From Apis mellifera (lineage: Eukaryota; Arthropoda; Insecta; Hymenoptera; Apidae), in contig NC_037644.1 in NCBI RefSeq assembly GCF_003254395.2, forward strand, positions 7,780,086 to 7,844,085: a stretch of 64,000 nt of DNA, given 5' to 3'. The position numbers and the translations under genes are program-made. Of the stretch, positions 34,878-48,820 are shown in pieces (positions within the stretch are counted from its first letter, which is position 1; every line of letters begins with the position of its first letter). The notes under the pieces are model-generated. The model worked only from the letters and a program-made list of their open reading frames with translations, was not told where the DNA came from and made no database searches.

Positions 34878-37800
34878 GTAAGTAATTTTATTATCAATAT
34901 ATATATATAATTTCTTTGTATTTAAAATACCGATTTTTTTATTGTATTTTATATTATAATAAATAAAAAAATAAATTTTAAATATTGTTAAAGCTTCTTT
35001 CTGGAAAATAATTATAACTTGAAGTAATACATACATATATATATTTATGTTCATTTTTACTTTCTTTAAAATTAAATTTTCTTTTTCGTTTCATTGAATA
35101 TTGTTAAAGCTTCTTTCTGGAAAATAATTATAAGTTGAAATAATACATACATATATATATTTATGTTCATTTTCACTTTCTTTAAAATTAAATTTTCTTT
35201 TTCGTTTCATTAATAATAATTTCTTTGGAATACCATTTCCATGATTGAAATTTTCTTTATATAAGGAAGAGCGTATATTAAATGTTTGAAAAATGCATCT
35301 ATTTCAACACATACAAGGGAAGGATAAAATTCGAGATGGAGAAATGGAAAATAATTTTCCAGATACCATGGAAATCAAAACGAAGCATAGATTTGAACGA
35401 CGTGTATCTGTCGAAAGTAAGCCAGCGCAGATTGCCAAGGGAAGTGGTGCCGACCAGCTACCACCTGGAACTTCAGCCTTTTATTGGGAACGATAAATTC
35501 AAAGGTCGAATTAAGATCAATGTCACTTGGACAGATACCAGCGACACAATTATTTTAAATGCTCACCCACATCTTGACATCTCGGGGTATAGCGTTAGGG
35601 CGACGGAGATGTCGTTGGAGGAAAGGTAAATTTACTGAAATGAATGGACAGCAAGCGGTAAAATCTTAAGAAATCTTAATTTAACTTTGAATAAAAGTTT
35701 AAATGATTGGTTAATTAATATGATAGGAAACAAGGAATTGAATTATATGTAGGATAATAAATTTCATTTCTAGAAATGAATCATTTTTTTTTTTTAAATT
35801 GAATTATATTTATATTTCATGCAATAATTTTGAAATAGAAAATTTGAAATATTTTGAACAGTTTTTAGAAAGATAAGGATATAAATTATTGGTTCAAATT
35901 TATATTCTCTTATATTGGATAATTTTTATTGAATATAATTGATGTTTAATTCTTTTTTAATAATGATAATTTTATATTAATTATTTATAGTATATATTAT
36001 TAAAGAGAAATTTTCTTTGTGGAGAGAATTTAATTAGAGAAATTTAAATTTGAATACGATAGAATATGAATTAATAGAATAATATATTTATTAAAAAATA
36101 ATACAATTTTGCAAAATATTATTATGCATTTAAAAGATACATAAATACGAATTTTTTTTAAGATTTAATTATATTTTTTTATTAATTGAAGAAAATAAAG
36201 TCTTGTAATGTAATATATTGAATGAATTTTGAAGTAATAGCGCTCAATAAAAATTGCAATACTTTTCTTTGAAATAAAAAATTAAAAAGCAATTTTTAAT
36301 AATTAAAAGAATTCAATCTGAAGTTAATTAGTCAAAATAATACAAATTTTGGATAGAAATCATTGGAAATTTTTAAAATTAATATATTCTAAAAATTTAA
36401 TAAAAAAATTCATCAAAATACGTATATATTAACTTTCATATTTCACGAAGATAAAATTGTTATCGAGAAATTTCACAAATTAAGATAAAAAAAAATGAAA
36501 TACAATTTAATTAAATGAAATTCTATTTACGAATATTAAAAACTAAAATTAATAAATATTATATTTATTATACCAAGAAGATGTATTCTATATGCTATCA
36601 ATAAATATTAAAAAATAATACTAAAAAGAACTGTATAGAAAATATTGTTTCCTCAAATAAATCTTTAATACACAATTTCTCGAAAGCATTACGTGTAATA
36701 ATTATACGAATTAAATTTGCATACGAAAATAATTATCTAATTTTATCACTATTTATTTAATTTAAATGTAATAATAATAATTTATGGTATTTAAATTATC
36801 TCTTATCGAAACTAATGTCTGTCTTTATTAAAAAAAAAAAAAAATAAATGAATAAATAAAAAGGGAGAAAGGTTTGCCACTGATGGACGTGAACGTTGCG
36901 AGAATCACTCGTCCTAATTCATGGCCATCTTCTTACGCAATTCATCTCGAGCAGATGCTAAAAAAGGGAAGTAGCTGCGAAGTAGATCTCGTTTTCACCG
37001 GAAACCTTACCACCGATGAGAGCAGCGGTTTCTTCAAAAACGAATACATCGACGCCAATGGAAATAAACAGTAATTGCAATGTTTTACACGTAATCTAAG
37101 GGGAGGGAGGAAGGAAAAAGAATCTCGCTTAATATACATCTTCTTTTCCAGTCCCTTTGTGGCCACCAATCTAAGATTGGATAGCGCGCAAACTGTCTTC
37201 CCTTGTATGGATGAACCTCCTTACAAAGCGTCCTTCAAACTGAGCGTGTTACGGCCGAAAAATATGATTGCCCTTTCGAACACACCTCTCGAGACCAGCA
37301 CGGAAATGTGAGTAATTTGTAATATTCTCTTTCCCTCTCCCTTCTTTCATCATTTCATTATTTAATCTTTCGCGAATGAATAAATTTGTTTAATGGCAAG
37401 TCGAAAGGAAATTGTAAATTAAAGAGTATTTCAAATAAGAAAATTCACTTTAGAAACTGAACATTGTGTATTAAAAGTTGATTTAACTTAATTTAATATC
37501 GTATATTTCCATATCGATGATTAAGAATCAAAAGTATTGGAAAATTTTAAATATATTAAATTGTATATTTATATAATTTTATATCGATATATTTTATTTG
37601 AGCAATGATGAAATTTGAAAAGTTCTTGCATTCGATTCATTAGATTATGAGAAATCAATATCAGTTAAATTCGATAGGCTAATAATTAAAGTGTATATAA
37701 AGCATGATATCTCAAATCTCTTATACGATATCCTTTCCATTAATTATCAAGTGTTCAAAGTTTTTTAATTAAATGAGTAGCTCGAAATACTTTTTCAATC

Positions 37801-40800
37801 GTGTAAAAGTTTACACAATTAAAATATGTTCTTTTTTCTTTCTCAGAGACGGAGAGCCGGATTTAATCTGGGATCATTTCTCGAAAACACCGGAAATATC
37901 AACGTACCAATTGGCTTTGATAGTATCGGACTTCGAGAGTATCTCGCCCACACAGGAAATCAATGAAATGGATGGAAGAAAGCTCGAGATTAAAGTGTGG
38001 GGTCGGAAGGAGTATTTGGATTCTTTAAGGGACGTACCTGACAAAGTTGTCAAGATTATGAATTATTTACAAGAATATTTCAACAGCTCGATTGTTTTGC
38101 CGAAACTCGACTTGGTGGCGGTCCCTTTGTACAGTGCCACCAAAGCGTCTGACAGTTGGGGTTTGATGTTCTTTAAGTATGTATCGTTTACCACATTTTT
38201 TTCGAGCATGAAAAGATAAACAGTGTTATATATATATTTTTTTTGTAAACAATAATATTAATTACATTTTTCCATTGAAACATTATTGAAGTTTTTTGAA
38301 AAATTTTAAGAGATAAAATTACTTACGTGATTAAGTAAAAAATTTGAAATAAGCCAAAAATTTGATCGTTTGTTTTATTTGAATGGTAAAATTAATATCG
38401 TTATATTATAAATTTAAAAATATTGATATATATATTCATTTATGAATTATTATCCTAAATTATAGATAGATTATAATAGATTACATATACATATAATTAG
38501 ATTAACTTTATAATTAATAATTTTTTTTTTAGATATATTCAATTTTCCAAATATAAATGATCTTGATTTCAGATAAGTTAATAAAATTAAAATTGTAAAT
38601 ATTTTTTACTTACTTAAATAAATTATTAACAATAAAATTTATCGATATGAATCAAATAAGTCTATTAAAAAATAAAAATACATAATATATGAATTATAAT
38701 TTTATATATTAATTATTTAACATACAAAATATATATATAATGTATAGTAATGTGTATTTTATAATTTTATTAAATAAAAAAATTTTTATAATTTAAATTT
38801 TAATTATAAGAAAAAAGCAATTGTGGAGAAATTTATCTCTTAAAAATTATTATATATCTTCAAAATTTATATTTAATTTTTTCCAAAATGGTGTATTTCG
38901 CAGAAAAAATATCATTCGTGGAGAAAATATCAAATAAAATATAATATTAAAATATAAAATAAAATTATTAACATTTTTTTGAGAATTATTAGAAAAGAAA
39001 AAAACGAAACATATATATATATATAGGAAAATAATCAATAAAGTATTATATAAAAAGTTTTTTTTTCGTTGATAAAAAGGATTTGATATCACCGACCGTC
39101 GAGTAACAGAATTCGGCAGATTATTCAAAATTTGAATAAAATGTAAAATTTAACATTTAATTTTGTAAAAAAACCATGTCAAATTTTTCGATTCGTTAAA
39201 TCTATTATAATTTCTATTAATTTGTTAGTTCTGTTAATATTTTTTTTAATGAATAACCCTATATCGATAACTACATTATAGACTAATTACCAACAAGTAT
39301 GAATCAACCATTGAAATTATGGCATCCAAAATTATCTACATTCGATTCGCAATATAAAACATTGATAATTTTGTACTTAAATAAATAATTCTTAATATTA
39401 TTAAAATCGATATTAATTCTCTTCATATAATTTTATGAATTACTTGATATATTGTATTATATTATTAAATATATCTAAAACATTAAGCAAAAAAATAACT
39501 ATAAATAGTAATAATTTATTTACAAATAAAAATTATAGAAAAAAAACATATGATAAATCATGTTTTCTGTTAAATTTCTATATATAAGTCTGAATATTAT
39601 ATATTTGTATTCTAATTATTTGAACGAAATAATTTTTTTATATGATAATAAGCTAAAAATTATTAAGTTACCTATTGCAGGTACAAATATATAAATCTAC
39701 AAATAATTATTTAAGGATTTAATAATTTGATTATAGGGAAAGTGAAATAAGCAGTCCTTCAATTTGGAATACGGCTTATGAACTAATTTATCAATGGATC
39801 GGTCAATATATTACGCCATTCCGTTGGAGTGATGCACCAATTAACAAAGCACTTAATTCGTTCTTAGCTTCAATGACCACCGTGAATGTACGTAATATAA
39901 TACGTACATGTACGAAAATTAATTTATGAAAGTGATATATTCATTGCAGCTTAATCCAGACGAAATGGAAGGAAAATGGCCAATGACTCTGTTATATTCT
40001 CTTTATTACGAATTTGGAAAATTTGAACCTTTTTCGAGAGTTGGGGGAATCAGGAATGAAGCTACATCAGCGAAAAGTAAATTTTAATTAAATTATTTTA
40101 TAAAAGCTATCATTAATAATTATTATTTAATATATAATTTAATATATAATACAATGCATTAAAACAATAGTATTTAATAATTTCTTGATAATATTTTAAA
40201 CAAGACATCTTCAGAGTAATTTATTCATTTATATTTTATATTTTATTTGTTAAATACATTCTTCTAATACATTTTAAAGAATATTCTATAACATAAATTA
40301 TGACTAGATTTTTTTTATTTAACTTAATCTTTGGAGATAAAAAATATTGTAGAAAATAAAACCAAATTACGCAGATGTATTTTTTTACGACTCCGTTTTT
40401 CTTTTACTGATAAACTGATTTTTCAGAATACATATATATATAAAATATTAATATTTTTATAAAATATTTTAAACTTTTCGAATGTTTATCATTATAAATA
40501 AAAAAATATTAATTATTAATATTTTAAATGATTTAACAAAGTTTCAAATATTAATAAAAAAAAAAATTATAAAAGATATTTAAGATTATAAAACACTTGA
40601 ATAATTTTTATTTAAATGACCAGTTTGAAAATTTTAACAAATTTATATACTATTGAAAAAAATTATCGTGTAATTAGCACTTCAAATTGCTACTAATTGT
40701 GTAATTACGTTACTTTTTTTTCTTCTTATAGCGGAACTGGTATTCCGGATGTTCAATTACACCCTTGGAGAGAAATTATTCCAGAAAGGCGTTAGAAATT

Positions 40801-43800
40801 TCATTCAACAGAATTCAGAAGAGTAGTAATTGTTTTTATCAGTTAGCCGGGAAGCAGATTTTAGATGCAAGTTTAATTAATTAAATTCTAATAAATTTTT
40901 ATTTAAATTAATAATTATCGAAAAAATTATAATAATATTCTTTATATTTATATATTATGGACAAAACAGAAAATTTAATGTTTCTTGCAATCTCTTTAAT
41001 TACATTTTAATGTCAAATAATTTACAAAATAATTATTTTAAAAATATTTTTAATTTACATTATTTCACAAACATTTAGAAAAATCATTATAAAAAAACTT
41101 TTATTGGCTTTTTATCTTGAATTTAATTTCTCCTATGTTAATCTATATTTTCTTTTATATTACTTTATACACGTATCATTTAATTTATTAGCATTATTTT
41201 GAACTTTGCAAATTCTCTAAAAATTTTCATACAATATGCATTTTTTAGTTGTTTTATTTTCGTTTCTATCTTCAAACAACTATCCTCTTTCTTTATTTCA
41301 ATTTGAGAAGAAAAATAATTTTATCTCGAAAATAATCCGCCATTTTATCATTTACTATAAATCATTTTCAGAGACACTGTTTCCCGGCTATTTTTCCCGA
41401 TTGAATTTTTTATTCGCCTTTTGTTCACCCGCCAAATACAATTTTTTCAGGAACCTACGAACCTTTTTTGCAGATGACATTTACAGCCGATTAAACGATG
41501 TCGCGAAAGAAATGAACATTTTGCCAGAAGGTTTGACAGTGAACAGCATTGCAGGCCCGTGGACCAATCGGGATAGGGTACCATTAGTCACCGTGATTCG
41601 CGATTACGAAAGCCAAACTCTTACACTTAGCCAGGTATGTGTAGTACGCTTACTAATTACAATTGCTTACTAATCTTACCGAGCAAAAAAAACGTTGCTT
41701 ACCTCAGAGACGCAAAAAAGCATAAAGATAGTGACGATGATTTTCGCACGGATAAAAGCATCAATGAACACGGAATGCAATCTTGTATTCGTTTATGGAC
41801 GCTTTGAATGAAGTCGGTTCTTCTCTTGCATAAGTACGTAACGATGTGGAATATGCAAATCGAGAGTACAAACGCAACAAAAGAAAGAATAATCAATTGG
41901 ACGATCAATAATATTTATTTTCGAATTAAATTTTATATAACGAAATCACTCAGAATTTTGTTCGTATCTTTTAATCTTAAAAAAAATTATACATTTATAT
42001 AAAAAAATATTAAGAAATATAATATATAATACAATGCATTAAAACAATAGTATTTAATAATTTCTTGATAATATATATTAAACAAGACATTTTCAGAGTA
42101 ATTTATTCATTTATATTTTATATTTTATTTGTTAATATTTTAAATGATTTAGAATATTAGATCTCTTTTTATTTTTTATAGATTTTTTTACACAATTTTT
42201 TACTTGCAATTTTTCCAGCTCATTTTTATTTACTTCAACATGCAAAAAAACGTTAATTAATTATTTTACGGAAAATTTTATCATGAAAATCATGTGTTTA
42301 TTTTTTAATTTCTTTAAAATACTTTTTCTATAGTTTATTTTAATTTAAAATAAATTATATTTTAATCAATTGTTATTAACATTTTGTATTGACAATCAAA
42401 TATATGGAAAAAAATTTACATTATTTATTACCTTAATAATTTTTAAAAGGATTTTTGCTTTTTTATTTGTATATATATATATGTGATACATGAATTATAA
42501 GTGACTATATAAATTCCAAGGTTCGTTTCTTTTTCGAACAAAAAAAAAATAAGTAATTAGTTTTTGTAAAATGTAGAAATAATTTAAACCGGACGGATGT
42601 GCAATTATCGCATGAGCATAACAATACAATGAAGATTTTACCCTTGAAGAACGAAAAAATGCTGTTCCATCTTTTTCAACAAAACCATTAAAGTAATCTT
42701 AACGGTATAATCCAAATAAAAATGTACAATAGAATACATTTACATACTATTTTAGATCATTGATGGTGGATGTTCTTTAGTTCTTGAGATAACATGGTAT
42801 TTTCATTATTACAAAAGAGACAGCAACACAAATAGTTATAATTTCTATGATGATATATTTATCATGATAGTTGTACATGTAAATGATAAATTATTCTTAA
42901 TTCGAGCTTAACTCATTGTTATTCAAATATTTTGATACATATATGTTCAATTTAATTAGAAAGTTAATATCGTTCATGTGGGATATATTTATAGAAAGTT
43001 TACCTCAGAGAAACTACGCGAGATTCCGCACCCAAAGTTTCTTATGAATGGGACATACCGATAGTGATAATGACCGAAGGAAAATTAACATTTCAAGAGC
43101 CTTGTCACCTGTGGCTGACGAAAGGAAATTCAGCAAAAAATCTCACTGTTCCAGACAGCACTAACGAAAATCATTTTATCATTGTCAATCCGGAGGAAAT
43201 AGGTATGAGAATAGAAATGTAGATTAAAATTAAAATAAAATACCTAAAATCCGTTTTCCACTTCCTCGATTTTCTTTGATAATTTTTCACATTTATTTTA
43301 TACATTGTACGATGATTTTATAGGCATGTTCCCGGTGAATTATGATTCCTGTAATTGGAAAATGTTATCGCAATTTTTACAAAGCCCAAATCGGGAAAAG
43401 ATACCCGTTCTAACCAGGGCAAAACTTCTTCACGATTCTTGGAATTTAGCTTATTCCGGAGAACTTTGTTTCGGAATCGCGTTAAACATGACGCTCTTCT
43501 TGAAAGAAGAAAGGAGCCACGTTGTATGGGAGCCAGTTTTCATGATGATTGATCACATAGGTAGACGCATCGAGGGAACTGAAGTATATCCTAAATTCGA
43601 GGTAAATATTTCTCTGTATGTGATGTTTAAATAATAAATTACTTTTACATGTTGCAACATAAAAATGATATTTTTATAAGATCAATTGAATGAGAAATCT
43701 ATCTGTCACTTAGGCATACATACGGACGTTGTTGAAGCCTTTGTATGAGGAACTCAATAAAAATATTGAGACGGATGAACCATCTTGGAAAACTCACATG

Positions 43801-45046
43801 CGAGGAATGACGAAAAATTTCCTTTGTCGTGCTGGATACGAGCCATGTGTCAATGAAGCGCGGGATCAATACAAAAAATGGTTGACCGATAAGGAACCGG
43901 ATAAGGGAAATCCGTTCGTAAACTTATTATTTTTATTATTATTTTGAAAGTAAAAAATTACAGTTATTTCATCGCAAGTGATAGTTAAGATATTTAATTT
44001 TTATATTGTATTTATATTTAATGGTATTAATTATTCAGAAAACAATTCTTCGTAATATTTTTTTTAAAAATTAAAAAACAATTGTGATTTCAATTGCAAT
44101 ATTAATATTATATTTTAAAATAATTTAAATGAATGATTGAAAATTATATATTTTATATAATTATATTTCTAAAACTTCTATCGATCAGATATTATTATAT
44201 TTTAAAGATTAAACTTTATTAATTATTAATTATTATTATGATAATAATATAAAAATTAATATTATTTATTTTATAGAGTTGCCAATGAATTTATTTGTCC
44301 TGTATTTAAATGGGGTACTGAAGAAGAATGGGAATTTGGACTTCAACGTGTTATAAATTTCCCTCAGAACAGTCCAGAAAGGAAACAAAATGAACGAACT
44401 TATCTTTTAAAATCTTTAGCTGGTTGTCCAAAAGACACATATAAAATCGAAAGGTAATCATGAATAATTATGTTCGATTAATTCATTAAAATGTATTAAA
44501 ACGTTTAAAAAATTTTGAACGATAAAAATTATACAATTATATTATATCTTGTATTTTTTTTTTTTTGTTTAGAAAAATAATAATTGTTCATTTTCTTAAT
44601 AACAATATTGCAGGTTGTTAAATGTAACAATCCTCAATCAGAATGGAAACTTTACTGATTCAGATATCCAATTAATTTTTGTTACATTGAGTGGTGGTGC
44701 AGCTGGTTATACAACCCTCTTCAACTTTTTAACAGATAATTGGGATACTGTGAAAGAAAGATTTGACGATAAGAAACATATTTGGTACCGTATAGTGGAA
44801 TCTGCAATTTCCTCATTTAGCAATCAAAAAGGTTTAGATATATTGCGTAAATTGTATGAAAGTCATTCAGATGAATTCCCACCCGATCTTATGACGCAAA
44901 AATGTTGCAAAATGGAAATAAAAGAATGGAGTGAAAAAAATCTTCCAGTAATTGATGCTTGGCTTATGGAAAATCTGCCAAAAGAAGAATTAGAAGGTAT
45001 TCAACCTTATATAGTCACTACTACTATAGTTCCTAGCACGGAATAA
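34803..45046 (+). CDS. M1-family aminopeptidase N-like protein, secreted, catalytic residues lost
   Basis: A plus-strand gene with 14 coding exons: 34803-34877, 35363-35625, 36864-37070, 37152-37307, 37847-38176, 39737-39887, 39950-40076, 40732-40822, 41451-41634, 42995-43202, 43324-43601, 43714-43913, 44277-44453 and 44614-45046. The total is 2880 nt in consistent phase, giving 959 residues. A signal peptide (about residues 1-22) is followed by the M1 N-terminal domain, FPCMDEPPYKA, then a thermolysin-like domain in which HELAH reads YELIY (Tyr358, Glu359, Tyr362). The third zinc ligand is Lys381, the exopeptidase motif reads KASDS (333-337) and the transition-state tyrosine aligns with Ser434. 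The C-terminal domain is complete and ends TTTIVPSTE without the hydrophobic tail of a GPI signal. Most M1 aminopeptidases of this group are anchored; this one appears secreted and inactive. Exon 2 could instead begin at 35333, adding 10 residues. Confidence 0.88.
34982..35211. repeat. Tandem duplication of 115 bp (intron 1 of the secreted gene)
   Basis: AATATTGTTAAAGCTTCTTT at 34982 recurs at 35097, and the two copies are almost identical through TTCGTTTCATT. Confidence 0.85.
37847..38176 (+). CDS. Exon 5, altered exopeptidase motif KASDS
   Basis: This encodes residues 235-343. The family signature is well kept (LPKLDLVAVP, later WGLMFF). Between them, where active enzymes have GAMEN, this protein has K333-A-S-D-S337. 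Loss of the Glu removes the residue that recognises the free amino terminus of substrates. Confidence 0.85.
39737..39887 (+). CDS. Exon 6, zinc-site exon without HExxH
   Basis: This encodes residues 345-394. AYELIYQW replaces AHELAHQW: both zinc histidines are tyrosine, while the catalytic glutamate (Glu359) and QW remain. The NEGFA motif is NKALN, putting Lys381 at the third zinc ligand. The flanking exons join it in phases 2 and 0, the same as exon 6 of the minus-strand paralog. Confidence 0.85.
40141..40253. repeat. Intronic segment duplicated at 42021
   Basis: About 113 bp, beginning AATATATAATACAATGCATT, is nearly identical to 42021-42135, with two small differences (ATATTT/ATATATAT and CATCTT/CATTTT). 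The copies lie in introns 7 and 9 of the same gene. Confidence 0.85.
42021..42135. repeat. Intronic segment duplicated from or to 40141
   Basis: The second copy of the ~113-bp segment at 40141, in direct orientation 1.88 kb away. The flanks differ, so this is a dispersed and not a tandem duplication. Confidence 0.85.
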
Positions 45047-45193
45047 ATTTAAAAAAAAGAAGACTCATAATTGAAAATTAAATGAAAATGTTTAAATATA
45101 AATTTAGAAATTGAAAAAATATTTTACAATTTCTGAAATATTTATAAGTTATATATTATATCAATCATCCATTGCTTGGAATTTAAATATATA

Positions 45194-45199
45194 AATAAA
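45194..45199 (+). terminator. Poly(A) signal of the secreted aminopeptidase-like gene
   Basis: AATAAA about 150 bases after the stop codon, followed by TTGTTGC, a plausible cleavage region. Confidence 0.5.
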
Positions 45200-46744
45200 T
45201 TGTTGCAAAAATAACTTTTAAAAATATAATAAAAAATTTGTCAAATTAATAAATATTTGAAATAATCAAATTATAATAAATAATTTGAAGGTCTAATAAT
45301 AATTTAATATCATAGCTTATATTTTCTTTATTTATCAAAAAAATATAAAGCTTATACAAATGTACAATTACTATTAGATATGTAATATTTAAATTTGAAT
45401 AAACAATGTAATTATATCAACTATTATTGATTTAAGATCTAAAAAATTATTTAAATAATTTTTGTTTAAAGTATAATACTGTTTGTATCAATTTAATTAT
45501 CTGCTTAATTAAATAAAACTTTAACGATAATACAATAAGTAATTTTAATTTTAATTTTTGTAATTTAATTATAAGAATTCCTATTCCTTTAAAATATTTC
45601 TTTTATTATTTGGAAAAATGCCTAATATTAAATATAATTTAAAAATATTAACTAAATATAACTTTTATTTGTGTATCTATTAAATGACTGATTTAATCAA
45701 TTGACTTATAAAGTTTGACTGATCATTTCATTGACAGATATCAAAATAAAGAATGAATTTTGGCATAAATTACACAGTTATAAAATATTTATTATTTTAA
45801 ATGGTTTTTTTAATATTTTTAAATAGCTCGTTAATAAAAATTTCTCATTTAAATTGAAAAATATGATTGAAAATCATATAAATCATTATAATGTAAAAAA
45901 TCAGATAAATTTAACCAATATTTAATACTCAATTTACATATACGTAACAAATCTACATTTATCACTAATTGATTTAAAGATAAGAAAAGAATTGTATAAA
46001 GTGAAATGTTCTTTATTGCATCTTTTTTATTCTAATAAATTTGGTATCATATTTTTATGATACCAAATCTTGCAATATATTTCTAATAATATGTAATATT
46101 AAAATGCAATTTAGTATTATTATATGTATAATATGTAAAATATCAATCGATATATCTGAATCAATCAATTATAAAATAATTTTTTTTATAAAAACTTATT
46201 TTTTCTAAAAAATTTCACTTTAAATTCTTTTCGTTGAAATGAAAATTTTTAAAAATAATAATCATATTTATTATCAATAATGGAATAATATAACATAAGT
46301 CAAAATATATATCATAACATATCATACATTAATATTTAAAAAAAATAAAATTTAATGTATTATAATATATTATAATATATTATAGTAATAATATTATAAT
46401 ATATTATAGTAATAAAACACTTCATGAATAGATTGTGTTTTCAAATATTAGATTTTTTCCATCATAACTTAATATTTCCATTATAATAATCTAAATCGTT
46501 GATCTAATGAAAAAAAACATATTTTTTATGCATCTATTTTACAAAATTATAAATCTATTACTATATTTATCTGTTTAACTAACTTGAAGCACAATATTAT
46601 TAATGCTTTTATTATTTAAAAATGTCTTAAGTTACACAATTTAATTATAATCTACCAATATGTTACATTCAAATATTAATGTCAATTAAACATTTTTCTT
46701 AAATAATATAGAGATTAAAATTAGATTTTAATAATTATATTTTA

Positions 46745-46796
<52 letters not shown>

Positions 46797-48820
46797 CATA
46801 TCACATCAAAAGATATTTCATATAATATATTATTACATCTATTTATAGTTTTAATAAAAATATCTAACTTTTTATGTGAAATATTTGAAAATTATGAAAA
46901 ACAAACTCTGATTTTAATATAAAAAAGATTTTAATATACCTTACAGAAATACTTTGATATTTATTTCAGTTAAAATTACAAAGTCTTATTATATAAAGTT
47001 TTAGCTGTATGTATTTATAAATAATTTGTCAATTTGTGCATATTAATATAATGCAAAAACACTTCAATATAACAACACAAAGCATAAAATATTGAAATTT
47101 ATTATTTATCTAAACTATATTACAAAAATCTATAAAAGATAGAATATATTATAAATTTTAAGCAAATAAGAGACTTCATATCATTCATTCGTACCATTAT
47201 GCCACATTCATTTTCATTAATACAATGAAAAATTAATGAAAATAATTACGAATAAAAGTATTTATAAACAACTAAAAACATTGTAAAATAAAATTTTATA
47301 GTATTAAATGAAATAAAGATCAAAGTATACTTAAGTATACTTTTATTTAACCTCATACAATGTTTGACATATTTAAAATATTATTTATTATATTTATATT
47401 TAAGATATTATTAGGATCTACAAATAAAACATATGATATATTATATTTTAAATTAGTTACATACTTAACTATAATAATATATTCTTAATTTTATAAAATT
47501 TCATATATATGAAAAAATTTTTGTTAAATCAATTTTTTAGATTATTGTTCATGCTAAACCAATTTTTTTCAATTTTATCAATAATTAGAATCCAATTTCT
47601 TTTTTTTATTTTTAAATTATATATATATTATTCCATTATATATATTATATATATATAAAATATAATTTTTAAAAATATAAAAAAATTTTACTATTTATTA
47701 ATCAAATATTTAGTTGTTGACAAGATGTACGTATGAAATAATTTATATGATTTAAATTAGAACAATTTTTTTTACGTTTAATTTTTTTTTTAATTTTTTG
47801 TAATTAACTTCGAAATATATGTAATTAATAATATTTTTTTCTATAAGAACGTATCAATTTTTTATTATACATACCCTCAAGATTAATTCAAGAACAAATA
47901 TAAAGGTAATTTTTTAATGTTTTAATGTTTTTTTATGTTTTATAAATAAAAACAATTTTCTTATAATTTATTAATTCTTTTAATTTCATCATTTATTTAT
48001 TTACCAAAATGAATTCATTAATATATCACATGTAACATTTTATATCTCATAATTATATTAGAAACATCCTCTTTACGTTCCTTGTTACATATATTTCTGT
48101 TAGGACTGAAATGATGAAATCAAAAGACTTTGAAACTCAAAGCACATTGTGAATAGTATATACTATGAAAACAGTAAAGATAGAGTTGATTACAAATGTT
48201 TTATAAGTACATTGTATTTGAATTGATTGACAATACATTACATTACAATATTTTCTAATTTTTTTTATCTTTTTTTTTTCAACAAGTGATAAATACAATA
48301 AAATTTTTTTTTAATTTTTAAAAAATTATTTTTTATATAATACGTTTCTTTATATTTTATAATATAATTTTAAATATAGTAATAAAATATGGCAGCATAT
48401 TATATAATGAAATTTATTATATAACAATATATAAACATACCTTTAATTATATTATCCAAATTTAACTAAACCTAAACTATTAAAACTATAATTGTGTAGA
48501 TTAAATATGACTTTTATTTTTAAATTCAGTAATTTTAATCATTTATTATATATATAATATAAACAAATGTTAAAATAATTCTTTTTTTTTTATTTTTTTA
48601 TTTCATTTATTTATACAACCAAATTAATTAAATTAAATTTTAAATTATTTTTTTTCAATTAATTATAAATAATATGTTAAATTTTATTATTATTAAAATA
48701 TGAATATTTGATCTATATGAATTATATAAATATTATTAAATATATAATGTATTTTATATAAAAGTATAAATATTTTTGAAATCATTCCATAACTCATTAT
48801 ATACGAATATACTCTGTTAA
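45200..48820. other. AT-rich intergenic region
   Basis: About 3.6 kb with extreme AT content, no coding frame and no recognised element except an (AT)n tract at 46749-46796 and short TATAATAT arrays near 46360. Confidence 0.65.
46749..46796. repeat. (AT)n microsatellite
   Basis: About 48 bases of AT dinucleotides with one ATAC interruption. Confidence 0.9.
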
